Shown: piece by piece, positions 47,441 to 59,204 of the stretch | Layout of the letters: the number at the start of each line of letters is the position of its first letter | Numbering within the stretch: position 1 is the stretch's first letter | Assembly: GCA_027886175.1 (NCBI GenBank) | Contig: JAJNNQ010000075.1 | Span: 413,001-477,000, forward strand | Length of the DNA stretch: 64,000 nt | Reading direction: 5' to 3' | Source of the DNA: Phylloscopus collybita | Taxonomy: Eukaryota > Chordata > Aves > Passeriformes > Phylloscopidae | The notes under the pieces: model-generated | Told to the model about the DNA's origin: nothing | Database searches by the model: none | Seen by the model: the letters and a program-made list of their open reading frames with translations, nothing else | Program-made: the position numbers and the translations under genes

Positions 47441-49668
47441 TTTTTTTTGCATCAGAACCTGAGTTGCTTTCCCTTCTCTTTGAATTCCAATGGTCCCACC
47501 TCCTCAACCTGTGCAATTCCAGCATTCAAACATTACGTTGGACAGAAAAGGAGCAAAAAAACATTTCTTAGCAAATATGTCCCCACAAGGAACAACCAAC
47601 ATTCACATGGGAAACAGAGCAGAGGGGGGTCTTCCAGAACATGACACAAGGCCATCACCTCATACACCAAAGGCTTTGACACAACAATTGTGTCCCAGAC
47701 ACAGCTTGGCCAAAGTCACTCTGTCCAGAAATGCACTTGAAAAATTCTCTTTCCAGCAGCAACCATAGGTTCACCCAATGAAGGGGTTCTAAATATCATG
47801 AACTTAAGGCAGGAACTCGGGACAAAAGGACGTCATAGTCTCTTACACTCCGTGTCCATCCACACACACTATAAATTTTTTATTTTCCCCATGGAATTCC
47901 ATCTGTTTCTACTTGTGAATCTGTCTCTATTTTTCTTCATGCATGTACTGCTGAGAGCAGCTGGGCTCCCACACATTCATGACATCCCCGTGCCCATCCT
48001 TGTCTCCTCAGAGTCCCAGCTCTCTCGGTCTCTGCTCTAACGAAGAACAATCAGCCCTTGCACTGTCTGGTGGCCCTCTCAACTGCTCCAGCCTCTACCT
48101 CACCGTGCTTCTTCACCTGTGCAGACCAAAACTGTTCAAACCACTCCACATGGGATCTCACCAGTGTTCTGATGAGAGCAACAGCCACCTCTCCCAACTG
48201 CATGGCAACAATTTTTGGAAATCTGTCTTGTACACTGGTGACACCAATTGAAGTAAAGCTCGACTGCAACCTTGTGGTTTCTTTGTTCTCCACCAGCCGA
48301 TTTCCAGACTCTAACTTAACACCATGACCTGAGGGCCAGTGCCATTCCTGCCCAGATGCAGACCTTCACATTTTACACACTAGAAATGCAGGAGGTTCCT
48401 TTAACTCCTAGACTCCAGACCCCTCTCACTGGTGGAACAACCAAGTGCAGGCTCAGACACTGCACCATCTGCCAGCTTGCTGAGGGGGCAACTCCTCCAC
48501 TGCCCACATAAAACACAAGAGTCCAGGTGCTCACACCTGGAACCAATGCAAAGCCCAGACCAGCCTGTGACAGTTTGAGACCCCTCTAAACAACACACCC
48601 ATGAACCCAAAACCTGGGGTTCTACAGGCTGACCTCACTGATGACACCCCACTGCATCAAATCTTGGTTACCTATACAGTCCCCTTTGACGCACACCATC
48701 AACACCAATTGATGTCTTAAATACTCAGACTTTAAAGGAAGAATGACTGTGATGGAAGGGGCAGCTCCTCATGCCCAGCACAGCTGCAAAGCCCAGACCA
48801 GCCCGACAGGGCTGCAATGGAAGGGGGTCACTCTTTATGACACACGCACAAACTCAACCACACAAGTGCCACAAAATAACCTCACTGATGACACCCTCAG
48901 TTTTCTTAGGGTTTTGTTGTATATTCATATTTCTCTGACACATTACATTTCCATGTAATGCTCCCAAAGAACAACTCGCACTTTAAAGATGCTTCCAATC
49001 TTAGGCGGACACGGACCCAAGAGCGGGAGATGACAAAGCAGAGTTGTGGGGAGGAAAACCCTCCCCACACCATGACTCGCAAGGCTGTGTCAGACAAAAC
49101 TGCTACTATGATTTCCATTTTGGTACCTCTAGAGAGCAACAAGGTCAACCCTCTTTTTCTGAAACATGAATGCCCACAGTTCCATGAACTGCTCCTCACA
49201 TATCTTCTTCTCCTTATCTTTCACCAGCTACGGATGAATGGACACAAGACTTTGAGCAGTATGGGAGGCATCCCTAAATCACAAGAACTGCTTTCTCATC
49301 TCCAGTGGGAAACACCTGGAACACAGAGAGGTTTAGAAACAGTGCAGCATGGTAGGGAGACAGAAAATGTGATGGAAGAGGACACCTGTCACCTCAGAAC
49401 ACCTGCAAAGCCCCAACAAGCCTGACACGGCCGTGGTGGAATGAGGACCCTCTTCACCACACTCCCACAAACCCACAGCACAGCTCTGCCACAACGATGA
49501 CATCCCACCTCTCCAAAGCTCTGGTCACGTCTTCAGCCCTCCCAGACAAACAACATCAACAGCAGCCTCTGGTCTCTAATACTTGGAGTTAAAGGCTGCT
49601 GCCAAGGTCATGGCCCCAAGAGTATGACATGACTCTGAAGAGTTGTGGGAAGCAAAACTCTCCCCACC
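47441..49668 (+). repeat. Type B spacer 15, recent copy of spacer 12
   Basis: Partner of spacer 12 (see 38608-40824). The match fades near 49455, before the promoter of gene 16. No gene was seen. Confidence 0.88.
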
Positions 49669-49746
49669 TCAGGACTCACCAGAGCTGCAAAAGGCCCTGA
49701 GGCCATGGGCCAAAGCTGTCCCGCCCCGGCAGGACCAGCATAAAAG
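49669..49746 (+). promoter_or_regulatory. Gene 16 promoter (type B)
   Basis: TCAGGACTCA begins at 49669. The GC box reads CCCGCCCC, and CATAAAAG lies at 49739-49746. Confidence 0.8.
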
Positions 49747-50029
49747 CCAGCCCAGAGCCTCTGTCCCTCACATACTTCTTTTTAAGCCTTCTCCTCCTGC
49801 TCCTGCTGACAACCAGGTGAGCCTCAAACCCCTGATCACCCTGTTCCTCAAACTCCTGGCACCTCTCTGCCCGCATGCTCAGCCCCAGCCTCAGCAGAAC
49901 TCACACCTCACCAACAGCCTCACAACACCCTCTATGCTCTCCCTCTTTCCTGCATAATCACCCCTCACATCCTCTCAACCCTGCTCTGTCTCACCCTTGT
50001 GTCTTCCAGGGACCCTCCACACCACACCC

Positions 50030-50338
50030 ATGGCCTGCAACAACCTCTGCCGACCCTGCGGACCCACCCCGCTGGCCAACAGCTGCAACGAGCCCTGTGC
50101 CCTGCAATGCCAGGATTCCCGCGTCATTATCCAGCCTTCCCCTGTGCTGGTGACCCTGCCAGGACCCATCATGACCTCCTTCCCCCAGAACACCGCCGTT
50201 GGATCCACCTCCTCGGCTGCCGTGGGCACTGAACTCAATGCCCAGGGACAGCCCATCTCTGGTGGCTTTGGCTTTGGCCTTGGCTATGGCCTGGGAGGCC
50301 TGGGCTGCTACGGCAGAAGAGGCGGCTACATCTGCTGA
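50030..50338 (+). CDS. Feather beta-keratin, gene 16 (type B consensus)
   Basis: 102-residue structural keratin with the commonest protein sequence. It shares the silent GTTGGATCC variant with genes 8 and 15. The intron is 49817-50009 with acceptor GTGTCTTCCAG, like gene 13. AATAAA is at 50483-50488, preceded by TTTT rather than TTTC. An alternative ATG 11 codons upstream (49997) lies inside the intron and is not used. Confidence 0.95.
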   Translation: MACNNLCRPCGPTPLANSCNEPCALQCQDSRVIIQPSPVLVTLPGPIMTSFPQNTAVGSTSSAAVGTELNAQGQPISGGFGFGLGYGLGGLGCYGRRGGYIC

Positions 50339-50488
50339 ACACCCTCAGCACCACCCCTGACACCACCAGCCTGGGGCTCTGGCAACAGCTCCGGCCAGCA
50401 AAGCACCTTGGCTGATGGTCTCTCTACGAGTACTTCCCACCTGATTCCTTCAGCTGCTTCTTTCTCATCATTCTGCCATTTTAATAAA

Positions 50489-52579
50489 TTTCTTTTTGCA
50501 TCAGAACCTGAGTTGCTTCCTCTGCTTTTTAAATTCCAATTATCTCACATCTTCAACCCGTGCAGTTCCAGCACTCAATCATTATGCTGGACAAGAAAGG
50601 AGCAAAAAACATTTCTTAGCAAATACGTCCCCACCAGGAACAACCAACGCTGACACAGGAATACAGGGGAGAGGGGGAACCTCCCAGAACATGACACAAG
50701 GCCATCACCTCATACACCAAAGGCTTGGACACAACAATTCTGTCCTGGGCACAGCTCTGTCAAAGTCAATCTAACACCAGCATGTACTTGAAAACTTCTC
50801 TTTCCAGCAGCACTCCTCAGACCTCCCAGTACACAGAGGAACAAAAGCATCCACTTGGGCAACTGCTCTGGAGAGCAAGTGCTTCCATCCCCTCTGCTCT
50901 AGTAGGCCCAGCAGGAGCAGCATTTCCAGGAATGTGACCATTTTATGTGACCATTTTAGTTTCAGAGCTCCCAGGAGAGAGAACCCATCCATTGTTTCTT
51001 ACACTCTCTGAGCATCCACACCTACAGAAAAATTCTTGAGTCCTTGGCCTATGGAACTCTGGCACTTCTCACACATGCACTTGCCCCCTTTTTCTTCATG
51101 AATGCAGAGCTGAGAGCAGCTGGGCTCCCACACACTCATGACACCACCCCCACCCATCCTTGTCTCCTCAGAGTCCCAGCTCTCTCAGTCTCTGCTCTAG
51201 CAAAGATCCACCAGCCCTTGCACTGTCTGGTGGCCCTCAACTGTGAGACATCCATTACCCCCTTGTGCTTCTTCACCTGTGGAGACCAAAACTGTCAACA
51301 CCACTCCAAACGTGATCCCACCAGTGCTCTAAAGAGAGCAAGCGACACCTCCCTGGACTGAACGGCAACAATTCTCGGAAATCACTTTTGGACACTGCGG
51401 ACATCCTTTGAAGTAAAACTCCACGGTGATCTTGTGGTTTCTTTGTTCTCCACCAGCTGCTTCCCAGACTCTCAATCTACAGCATGACCTGGGGCCAGTG
51501 CCATTCCTGCCCAGATGGAGAACTTCACATTTTATACTCTTGAAATGCAGGAGATTCCTTTATTCCCTAGACTCCAGACTCCTTTCACTGGTGGAACAAC
51601 CAAGTGCAGCCTCAGACACCCCACCATATGCCACCTTGCTGAGGGGGCAACTCTCCTAACGCCCACTTGGTACACAAGAATCCAGGTGTTCACACCTGCC
51701 ACAGATGCAAAGCCCAGACCAGCCTGACAGGGCTGGGAGGGAAGGGGGTCGCTCTTCACAGCACACCCACAAACTAAACAACACAAGCGCCACAAAATGA
51801 CTTCACTGATGACACCCACAGTTTTCTTAGGCTTTTGTTGTATATTCACGTTTCGCTGACACACATCTTCCATGTAACGCTCCCAAAGAACAATTCTCAC
51901 TTCAAAGCTGCTTCCAAGGTTAGGCAGACCTGGACTCAAGAGCAGGACATGACACTACAGAGTTGCGGGGAAGAAAACACACCCCACACCATGACTCGGA
52001 AGGCTGCTTCAGACAAAACTGCTACTATGATTTCTGTTCAGGTACCTCGAGAGAGTAACAAGGTCAAAACTCTTTTTCTAAAAAATTACTGCCCACAGTT
52101 CCATCAACTGATCGTGACATGTCTTCTTCTCCCTATCCTTCATCTGCTATGAATGAACCAACAGAAGACCTTGGGGAGTATGGGAGGCATCCCTAAATCA
52201 CAGAAATTGTTTCCCCATCTCCAGGGGGAATGGCCTGGAACACACAGAGGTTTAGAAAATGTACAACATGGACGGCAAACAGAAAATGCGATGGAAGAGG
52301 ACACCTGTCACCTCCAGAACACCTGCAAAGCCCAAACACACCTGACAGGGTACTGGTGGAATGAGGCCACTCTTCACATAAAACCACAGCACAACTCTGC
52401 CACAACGATGACATCCCACCTCTCCAAAGCTCTGGTCATGTCTTCAGCCCTCCCAGACAAACAACATCAACAGCAGCCTCTGGTCTCTAATACTTGCAGT
52501 TAAAGGCTACCGCGAGGTTCATGGCCTCAAGAGTAGGACATGACTGTGCAGAGTTGTGGGAAGGAAAACACTCCCCACC
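50489..52579 (+). repeat. Type B intergenic spacer 16
   Basis: Typical type B spacer. It has a short local duplication, TGTGACCATTTTA, twice in a row (about 50935-50960). No gene was seen. Confidence 0.82.
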
Positions 52580-52657
52580 TCAGGACTCACCAGGCCTGCA
52601 AAAGGCCCTGAGGCCATGGGCCAAAGCTGTCCCGCCCCTGCAGGACCGGCATAAAAG
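52580..52657 (+). promoter_or_regulatory. Gene 17 promoter (type B)
   Basis: TCAGGACTCA begins at 52580. The GC box CCCGCCCC is present, and CATAAAAG lies at 52650-52657. Confidence 0.8.
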
Positions 52658-52941
52658 CCAGCCCAGAGCCTCTGTCCCTCACACACTTCTCCTCAAGCTT
52701 TCTCCTCCTGGTCCTGCTGACAACAAGGTGAGCCTAAAACCCCTGACCCTCCTGCTCCTCAAATCCCTGGCCCCTCTCTGCCAGCACGCTCAGGCCCAGC
52801 CTCAGCAGTCCTCACACCTCCCCACAGCCCCACAACACCCTCCACACTTTACCTCCCTCTCCTGCATCATTGCCCCTCACACCCCCACAGACCTGCCCTG
52901 CCTCACTCCCCTCTCTTCCAGGGACGCTCCACACCACACCC

Positions 52942-53250
52942 ATGGCCTGCAACAACCTCTGCCGACCCTGCGGACCCACCCCGCTGGCCAACAGCTGCAA
53001 CGAGCCCTGTGCCCTGCAATGCCAGGATTCCCGCATCATTATCCAGCCTTCCCCTGTGCTGGTGACCCTGCCAGGACCCATCATGACCTCCTTCCCCCAG
53101 AACACCGCCGTCGGATCCACCTCCTCGGCTGCCGTGGGCACTGAACTCAATGCCCAGGGACAGCCCATCTCTGGTGGCTTTGGCTTTGGCCTTGGCTATG
53201 GCCTGGGAGGCCTGGGCTGCTACGGCAGGAGGGGCGGCTACATCTGCTGA
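52942..53250 (+). CDS. Feather beta-keratin, gene 17, Val32Ile
   Basis: 102-residue structural keratin, consensus except for Ile at residue 32 (RIIIQ), a conservative change at the first beta-strand. The intron is 52728-52921. Its donor context is ACAAG|GTGAG, which is the type A form of the exon 1 end rather than the ACCAG of other type B genes. AATAAA is at 53392-53397. The exon 2 leader has one change (GGACGCTCC). The DNA downstream belongs to the duplication shared with unit 13. Confidence 0.95.
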   Translation: MACNNLCRPCGPTPLANSCNEPCALQCQDSRIIIQPSPVLVTLPGPIMTSFPQNTAVGSTSSAAVGTELNAQGQPISGGFGFGLGYGLGGLGCYGRRGGYIC

Positions 53251-53397
53251 ACACCCTCAGCAGCACCCCTGACACCACCAGCTCAGGGCTCTGGCAAAAG
53301 CTCCTCCCAGCAATGCACCTTGGCTGATGGTCTCTCTAATTGTAATTCCCACCTGATTCCTTCAGCTTCTTTCTCATCATTCTGCCGCTTCAATAAA

Positions 53398-55479
53398 CTT
53401 TTTTTTTGCATCAGAACCTGAGTTGCTTCCTTTTCTTTTAAAATTCCAATCATATCACATCTTCAACCTGTGCAATTCCAGCACTCAACCATTACGCTGG
53501 ACAAAAAAGGAGCAAAAAAATATTTCTTAGCAAATCTGTCCCCACCAGGAACAACCAACGCTGACACAGGAATACAGGGGAGAGGGGGAACCTTCCAGAA
53601 CATGACACAAGGCCATCACCTCGTACAGCAAAGGCTTGGATACAACAATTCTGTCCTGGGCACAGCTCTGTCAAAGTCAATCCAACGCCCGCATGCACTT
53701 GAAAAATTCCCTTTTCAAGCAGCACTCCTCAGACCTCCCAGTAAAGAGAAAAACAAGAGCATCCACTTGGGCAACTGCTCTGGAGAGCAAGTGCATCCAT
53801 CACCTCTGCTCTAGCAGGCCCAGCAGGAGCAGCATTTCCAGGACTGCAACTCTTTTCGTTTTGGAGCTCCCAGGAAAGGGAACCCATCCATCATCTCCTA
53901 CACTCTCTGAGCATCCACACCAACAGAAAAATTCTTGACTCCTTGGCCAATGGGACTCTGTCTCTTTTCACACGTGCACTTGTCCCCTTTTTCTTCATGC
54001 ATGCAGAGCTGAGAGCAGCTGGGCTCCCACACACTCATGACACCCCCCTGCCCATCCTTGTCTTCTAAGAGTCCCAGCTCTCTCAGTCTCTGCTCTAGCA
54101 AAGATCCACCAGCCCTTGCACTGTCTACTGGCGCTCAACTGTGAGACATCCATTACCCCCCTGTGCTTCTTCACCTGTGGAGACCACAACTGTCCACACC
54201 ACTCCACATGCGATCCCACCAGTGCTCTAAAGAGAGCAAGGGCCACCTCTCCCAGCTGCATGTCAACAATTCTCGGAAATCACTTTTGGACACTGCGGAC
54301 ATCCTTTGAAGTAAAGCTCCACTGTGACCTTGTGATTTCTTTGTTCTGCACCAGCGGCTTTCCAGACTCTAAATCAACAGCATGACCTGGGGGCCAGTTA
54401 CATTCCTGACCAGATGCAGATCTTCACATTTTATACTCTCGAAATGCAGGAGATTGCTTTATTCCCCAGACTCCAGAACCCTCTCACTGGTCGAACAACC
54501 AAGTGCAGCCTCAGACACTCCACCATCTGCCAGCTTGCTGAGGGGGCAACTCTCCTACTGCCCACATGGAACACAAGAGTCCAGGCATTCACACCTGGCA
54601 CAGATGCAAAGCCCAGACCAGCCTGACAGGACTGCAATGGAATGGGGACCCTCTTCACAACACACCCACAAACTACACAACACAAGTGCCACAAAATTAC
54701 CTGACTTACGACACCCATTGATCCTTAGGTTTTTGTTATATATTCACATTTCTCTGACGAACATCTTCCATGTAACGCTCCCAAAGAACAACTCTCACTT
54801 TAAAGCTGCTGCCAAGGTTAGCTGGACACGGACTCAAGAGCAGGACATGACACTGCAGAGTTGTGGGGAAGAAAACATTCAACACACCATGACTCGCAAG
54901 GCTGTGTCAGATAAATCTGGTACTATGGTTTCTGTTCAGGTACCTCAAGAGAGTAACAAGGTCAACCCTCTTTTTTCTGAAAAATTAATGCCGACAGTTC
55001 CATCAAGTGCTCCTCACACGTCTTCTTCTCCTTATTCTTCACCTGCTATGAATGAGCCAACAGAAAACCTTGGGGAGTATGGGATGCATCCCTAAATCAC
55101 AGGAATTGCTTTCCCATCTCCAGTGAGAAAGGCCTGGAAACACAGAGAGGTTTAAAAACTGTGCAGTGTTGTAGGGGGATAGAAAGTGTGATGGAAGAGG
55201 ACATTTGTCACCCCAGAACACGTGCAAACCCCAAAGAAGCCTGACATGGCTGTAAGGGAATGAGGTCCCTCTCCACCACAAACCCACAGCACACCTCTGC
55301 CACAATGATGACATCCCACTGCTCCAAAGCTCTGGTCACGTCTTCAGCCCTCCCAGAAAGAAAACATCAACAGCAGCCTCTGGTCTCTAATACTTGCAGG
55401 TAAAGGCTGCCGCCAGGGCCGTGGCCTCAAGAGTAGGACATGACTCTGCAGAGTTGTGGGAAGCAAAACACTCCCCCCC
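53398..55479 (+). repeat. Type B spacer 17, recent copy of spacer 13
   Basis: Partner of spacer 13 at an offset of about 11757 bp; the match runs through the gene 18 intron. No gene was seen. Confidence 0.85.
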
Positions 55480-55557
55480 TCAGGACTCACCAGGCCTGAA
55501 AAAGGCCCTGTGGCCATGGGCCAAAGCTGTCCCACCCCTCCAGGACCGGCATAAAAG
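55480..55557 (+). promoter_or_regulatory. Gene 18 promoter, GC box altered to CACCC
   Basis: TCAGGACTCA begins at 55480. The GC element is CCCACCCC, shared with gene 14. CATAAAAG lies at 55550-55557. Confidence 0.8.
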
Positions 55558-55842
55558 CCAGCCCAGAGCCTCTCTACCTCACACACTTCTCCTGACAACT
55601 TCTTCTCCTGCTCCGGCTGACAACCAGGTGAGCCTCAAACCCCTGAACCTCCCGCTCCTTCACCCCTGGACCCTCTCTGCCAGCACGCTCAGCCCCAGCC
55701 TCAGCAGCCCTCACGCCTCCCCACAGCCTCAAAACACGCTCTGTGCTTTCTCTCTCTCTCTCCTTCATCATCACCCCTAACACCCCCACACACCTGCCCT
55801 ACCTCACCCCCCTCTCTTCCAGGAACCCTCCACACCACACCC

Positions 55843-56172
55843 ATGGCCTGCAACAACCTCTGCCGACCCTGCGGACCCACCCCGCTGGCCAACAGCTGCA
55901 ACGAGCCCTGTGCCCTGCAATGCCAGGATTCCCGCGTCATTATCCAGCCTTCCCCTGTGCTGGTGACCCTGCCAGGACCCATCATGACCTCCTTCCCCCA
56001 GAACACCGCCGTCGGATCCACCTCCTCGGCTGCCGTGGGCACTGAACTCAATGCCCAGGGACAGCCCATCTCTGGTGGCTTTGGTGGCTTTGGCTACGGC
56101 CTTGGCTACGGCCTTGGCTACGGCCTGGGAGGCCTGGGCTGCTACGGCAGAAGGGGAGGCTACATCTGCTGA
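55843..56172 (+). CDS. Feather beta-keratin, gene 18, 109 residues, expanded tail
   Basis: The longest protein of the array (109 residues). The head and core are type B consensus (MACNNL, RVIIQ, SPVLV), but the tail starts GGFGGFGYG and then repeats GYGL, because a 12-bp unit GGCTACGGCCTT occurs three times (56092-56127, last copy ending CTG). This gives extra Gly-Tyr-Gly-Leu modules, expected to lengthen the flexible aromatic/Gly matrix tail. The intron is 55628-55822 with a CT-rich run near 55750. AATAAA is at 56317-56322. The frame and stop are intact, so the expansion is in multiples of four codons. Confidence 0.95.
   Translation: MACNNLCRPCGPTPLANSCNEPCALQCQDSRVIIQPSPVLVTLPGPIMTSFPQNTAVGSTSSAAVGTELNAQGQPISGGFGGFGYGLGYGLGYGLGGLGCYGRRGGYIC
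56092..56127 (+). repeat. Threefold 12-bp coding tandem repeat in gene 18
   Basis: Copies of GGCTACGGCCTT at 56092-56103, 56104-56115 and 56116-56127 (last base G). They encode GYGL three times. Other genes have one GYGL. Confidence 0.93.
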
Positions 56173-56322
56173 ACACCCTCAGCACCACCCCTGACACCAC
56201 CAGCACAGGGCTCTGGCAACAGCACCTGCCAGCAAAGCACCTTGGCGGATGGTCCCTCTACTTGTACTTCCCACCCGATTCCTTCAGCTTCTTCGTTCTC
56301 AACATTCTGGCGTTTCAATAAA

Positions 56323-58384
56323 TTTCTTTGCATCAGAACCTGAGCTGCTTCCTCTTCTCTTTTAATTCCAATCATCTCACATCTTCAACCCATCCAATTC
56401 CAGCACTCAACCATTACGCTGAACGAAAAAGGGGCAAAAAACACTTTTTAGCAATTATGTCCCCACCAGGAACAACCAACGCTGACACAGGAATACAGGG
56501 GAGAGGGGGAACCTCCCAGAACATGACACAAGGCCACCACCTCATACATCAAAGGCTTTGACACAACAATTCTGTCCTGGGCACAGCTCTGTCAAAGTCA
56601 ATCTAACACCAACAAGTACTTGAAAGACTCCCTTCCCAGCAGCACTGCTCAGACCTCCCAGTAAACAGAGGAACAAGAGCGTCCACTTGGGCAACTGCTC
56701 TGGAGAGCAAGTGCTTCCATCACCTCTGCTCTAGCAGGCCCAGCATTTCCAGGAATGTGACCATTTTAGTTTTGGAGCTCCCAGGAGAGGGAACCCATCC
56801 ATTGTTTCCTACACTCTCTGAGCACCCACACCTACAGAAAAATTCTTGACTGCTTGGCCTATGGTACTGTCTCTTTACACACATGCACTTGCCCCCTTTT
56901 TCTTCATGCATGCAGTGCTGAGAGCAGCTGGGCTCCCACACACTCATGATACCCACCCCTGGCCCATCCCTGTCTCCTCAGAGTCCCAGCTCTCTCAACC
57001 TCTGCTCTAGCAAAGATCCACCAGCCCGTGCACTATTTGTTGGCCATCAACTGTGAGACATCCACTACCCCCTTGTGCATCTTCACCTGTGGAGACCACA
57101 ACTGTCCAAACCACTCCACATCAGATCCCATCACTGCTCTAAAAGGAGCAAGGGCCACCTCTCCCAACTGCATGGCAATAATTCTCGGAAATCACTCTTG
57201 GACACTGGGGACATCATTTGAAGTAAAGCTCCACTGTGACCTTGTGGTTTCCTTGTCCTCCACCAGCCACTTTCCAGACTCCCAATCCACCGCATGATCT
57301 GGGGTCCAGTGCCATTCCTGCCCAAAAGGGGACCTTCACATTTTATACTCTTGAAATGCAGGAGATTCCTTTATTCCCTAGACTCAAGACCCCTCTCACT
57401 TGTGGAACAACCAAGTGCAGCCACAGACACTCCATCTGCCAGCTTGCTGAGGAGCAACTTTCCTAATGCCCACTTGGAACACAAGAGTCCAGGTGCTCAC
57501 ACCAGCCACAGATGCAAAGCCCAGACCAGCATGAAAGCGCTGCAATGGAAGGGGGTCACTCTTCATGACACACACAAACTAAACCACACAACCATCACAA
57601 AATTACCTGACTGATGACATCCACATTTTTCTTAAGCTTTTGTTGTATATTCACATTTCTCTGACACACATCTTCCATGTAATGCTCCCAAATAAGAACT
57701 CTCACTTTAAAGATGCTGCCAAGGTTAGGTGGATCTGGACTCAAGAGCAAAACATGACACTGCAGAGTTGTGGGGAGGAAAACCCTCCCCACATGACGAC
57801 TCGCAAGGCTGTGTCAGACAAAACTGCTACTATGATTTCCATTCTGGTACCTCTAGAGAGCAACAAGGTCAACCCTCTTTTTCTGAAACATGAATGCCCA
57901 AAATTCCATGAACTGCTCCTCACACATCTTCTTCTCCTTGTCTTTCACCAGCTATGAATGAACCAACAGAAGACCTTGGGAAGTATGGGAGGCATCCCTA
58001 AATCACAGGAATTGCTTTCCCATCTCCAGTGAGAAAGGCCAGGAACCCAGAGAGATTTAGAAACTGTGCAACATGGTAGTGAGACTGAAAATGTGATGGA
58101 AGAGGACACTTGTCACCCCAGAACACCTGCAAAGCCCAAACACACCTGACAAGGCCGTGGTGGAATGAGGCCCCCCTTCGCCTCACACCCACAGCACACC
58201 TCTACCACAACGATGACATCCCACCACTCCAAAGCTCTGGTCACGTCTTCAGCCGTCCCAGACAAACAACATCAACAGCAGCCTCTGGTCTCTAATACTT
58301 GCAGTTAAAGGCTGCCGCCAAGGTCATGGCCTCAAGAGTAGGACATGACTCTGCAGAGTTGTGGGAAGCAAAACACTCCCCACC
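56323..58384 (+). repeat. Type B intergenic spacer 18
   Basis: Close relative of spacer 14. The later part (about 57795-57960) instead resembles spacers 12 and 15 (CATTCTGGTACCTCTAGAGAGC and ACATGAATGCCC forms), so it is another mosaic. No gene was seen. Confidence 0.82.
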
Positions 58385-58462
58385 TCAGGACTCACCAGGG
58401 CTGCAAAATGCCCTGAAACCATGGGCGAAAGCTGTCCCGTCCCTCCAGGACAGGCATAAAAG
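58385..58462 (+). promoter_or_regulatory. Gene 19 promoter, GC box altered
   Basis: TCAGGACTCA begins at 58385. The GC element reads CCCGTCCC, and the upstream GGCC motifs are also changed (CTGAAACCATGGGCGAAAG). CATAAAAG lies at 58455-58462. Confidence 0.78.
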
Positions 58463-58745
58463 CCAGCACAGAGCCTCTCTCCCTCACACACTTCTCCTCA
58501 AGCCTTCTCCTCCTGCTCCGGCTGACAACCAGGTGAGCCTCAAACCCCTGACCCTCCTGCTCTTCAAATCCCTGGCCCCTCTCTGCCAGCACGCTCAGCC
58601 CCAGCCTCAGCAGCCCTCACACCTCCCCACAGCCCCACAACAGCCTCCACACTTTACCTCCCTCTCCTGCTTCATTGTCCCTCACACCCCCACAGACCTG
58701 CCCTGCCTCACTCCCTCTCTTCCAGGGACCCTCCTCACCACACCC

Positions 58746-59054
58746 ATGGCCTGCAACACCCTCTGCCGACCCTGCGGACCCACCCCGCTGGCCAACAGCT
58801 GCAACGAGTCCTGTGCCCTGCAATGCCAGGATTCCCGGGTCATCATCGACCCTTCCCCTGTGCTGGTGACCCTGCCAGGACCCATCATGACCTCCTTCCC
58901 CCAGAACACCGCTGTCGGATCCACCTCCTCGGCTGCCGTGGGCACTGAACTCAATGCCCAGGGACAGCCCATCTCTGGTGGCTTTGGCTTTGGCCTTGGC
59001 TATGGCCTGGGAGGCCTGGGCTGCTACGGCAGGAGGGGCGGCTACATCTGCTGA
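58746..59054 (+). CDS. Feather beta-keratin, gene 19, Pro22Ser
   Basis: 102-residue structural keratin, MACNTL start, RVIID at residues 31-35, ending GGYIC. Residue 22 is Ser instead of Pro (CNESCALQC), from CCC to TCC, within the otherwise invariant cysteine-rich head that cross-links filaments through disulfides. The open frame runs back to 58299 through promoter and intron. The true start follows the acceptor at 58725 (intron 58533-58725). AATAAA is at 59199-59204 in the AT-rich form shared with genes 10 and 14. Confidence 0.95.
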   Translation: MACNTLCRPCGPTPLANSCNESCALQCQDSRVIIDPSPVLVTLPGPIMTSFPQNTAVGSTSSAAVGTELNAQGQPISGGFGFGLGYGLGGLGCYGRRGGYIC

Positions 59055-59204
59055 ACACCCTCAGCACCACCCCTGACACCACCAGCTCGTGGCTCTGGCA
59101 ACAGCTCCTCCCGGCAAAACACTTCAGATGATGGTCTCTCTACTTGCACTACCCACCAGATTCCTTCAACTTCTTCTTTTTCATCACTATTTCACTTAAA
59201 TAAA

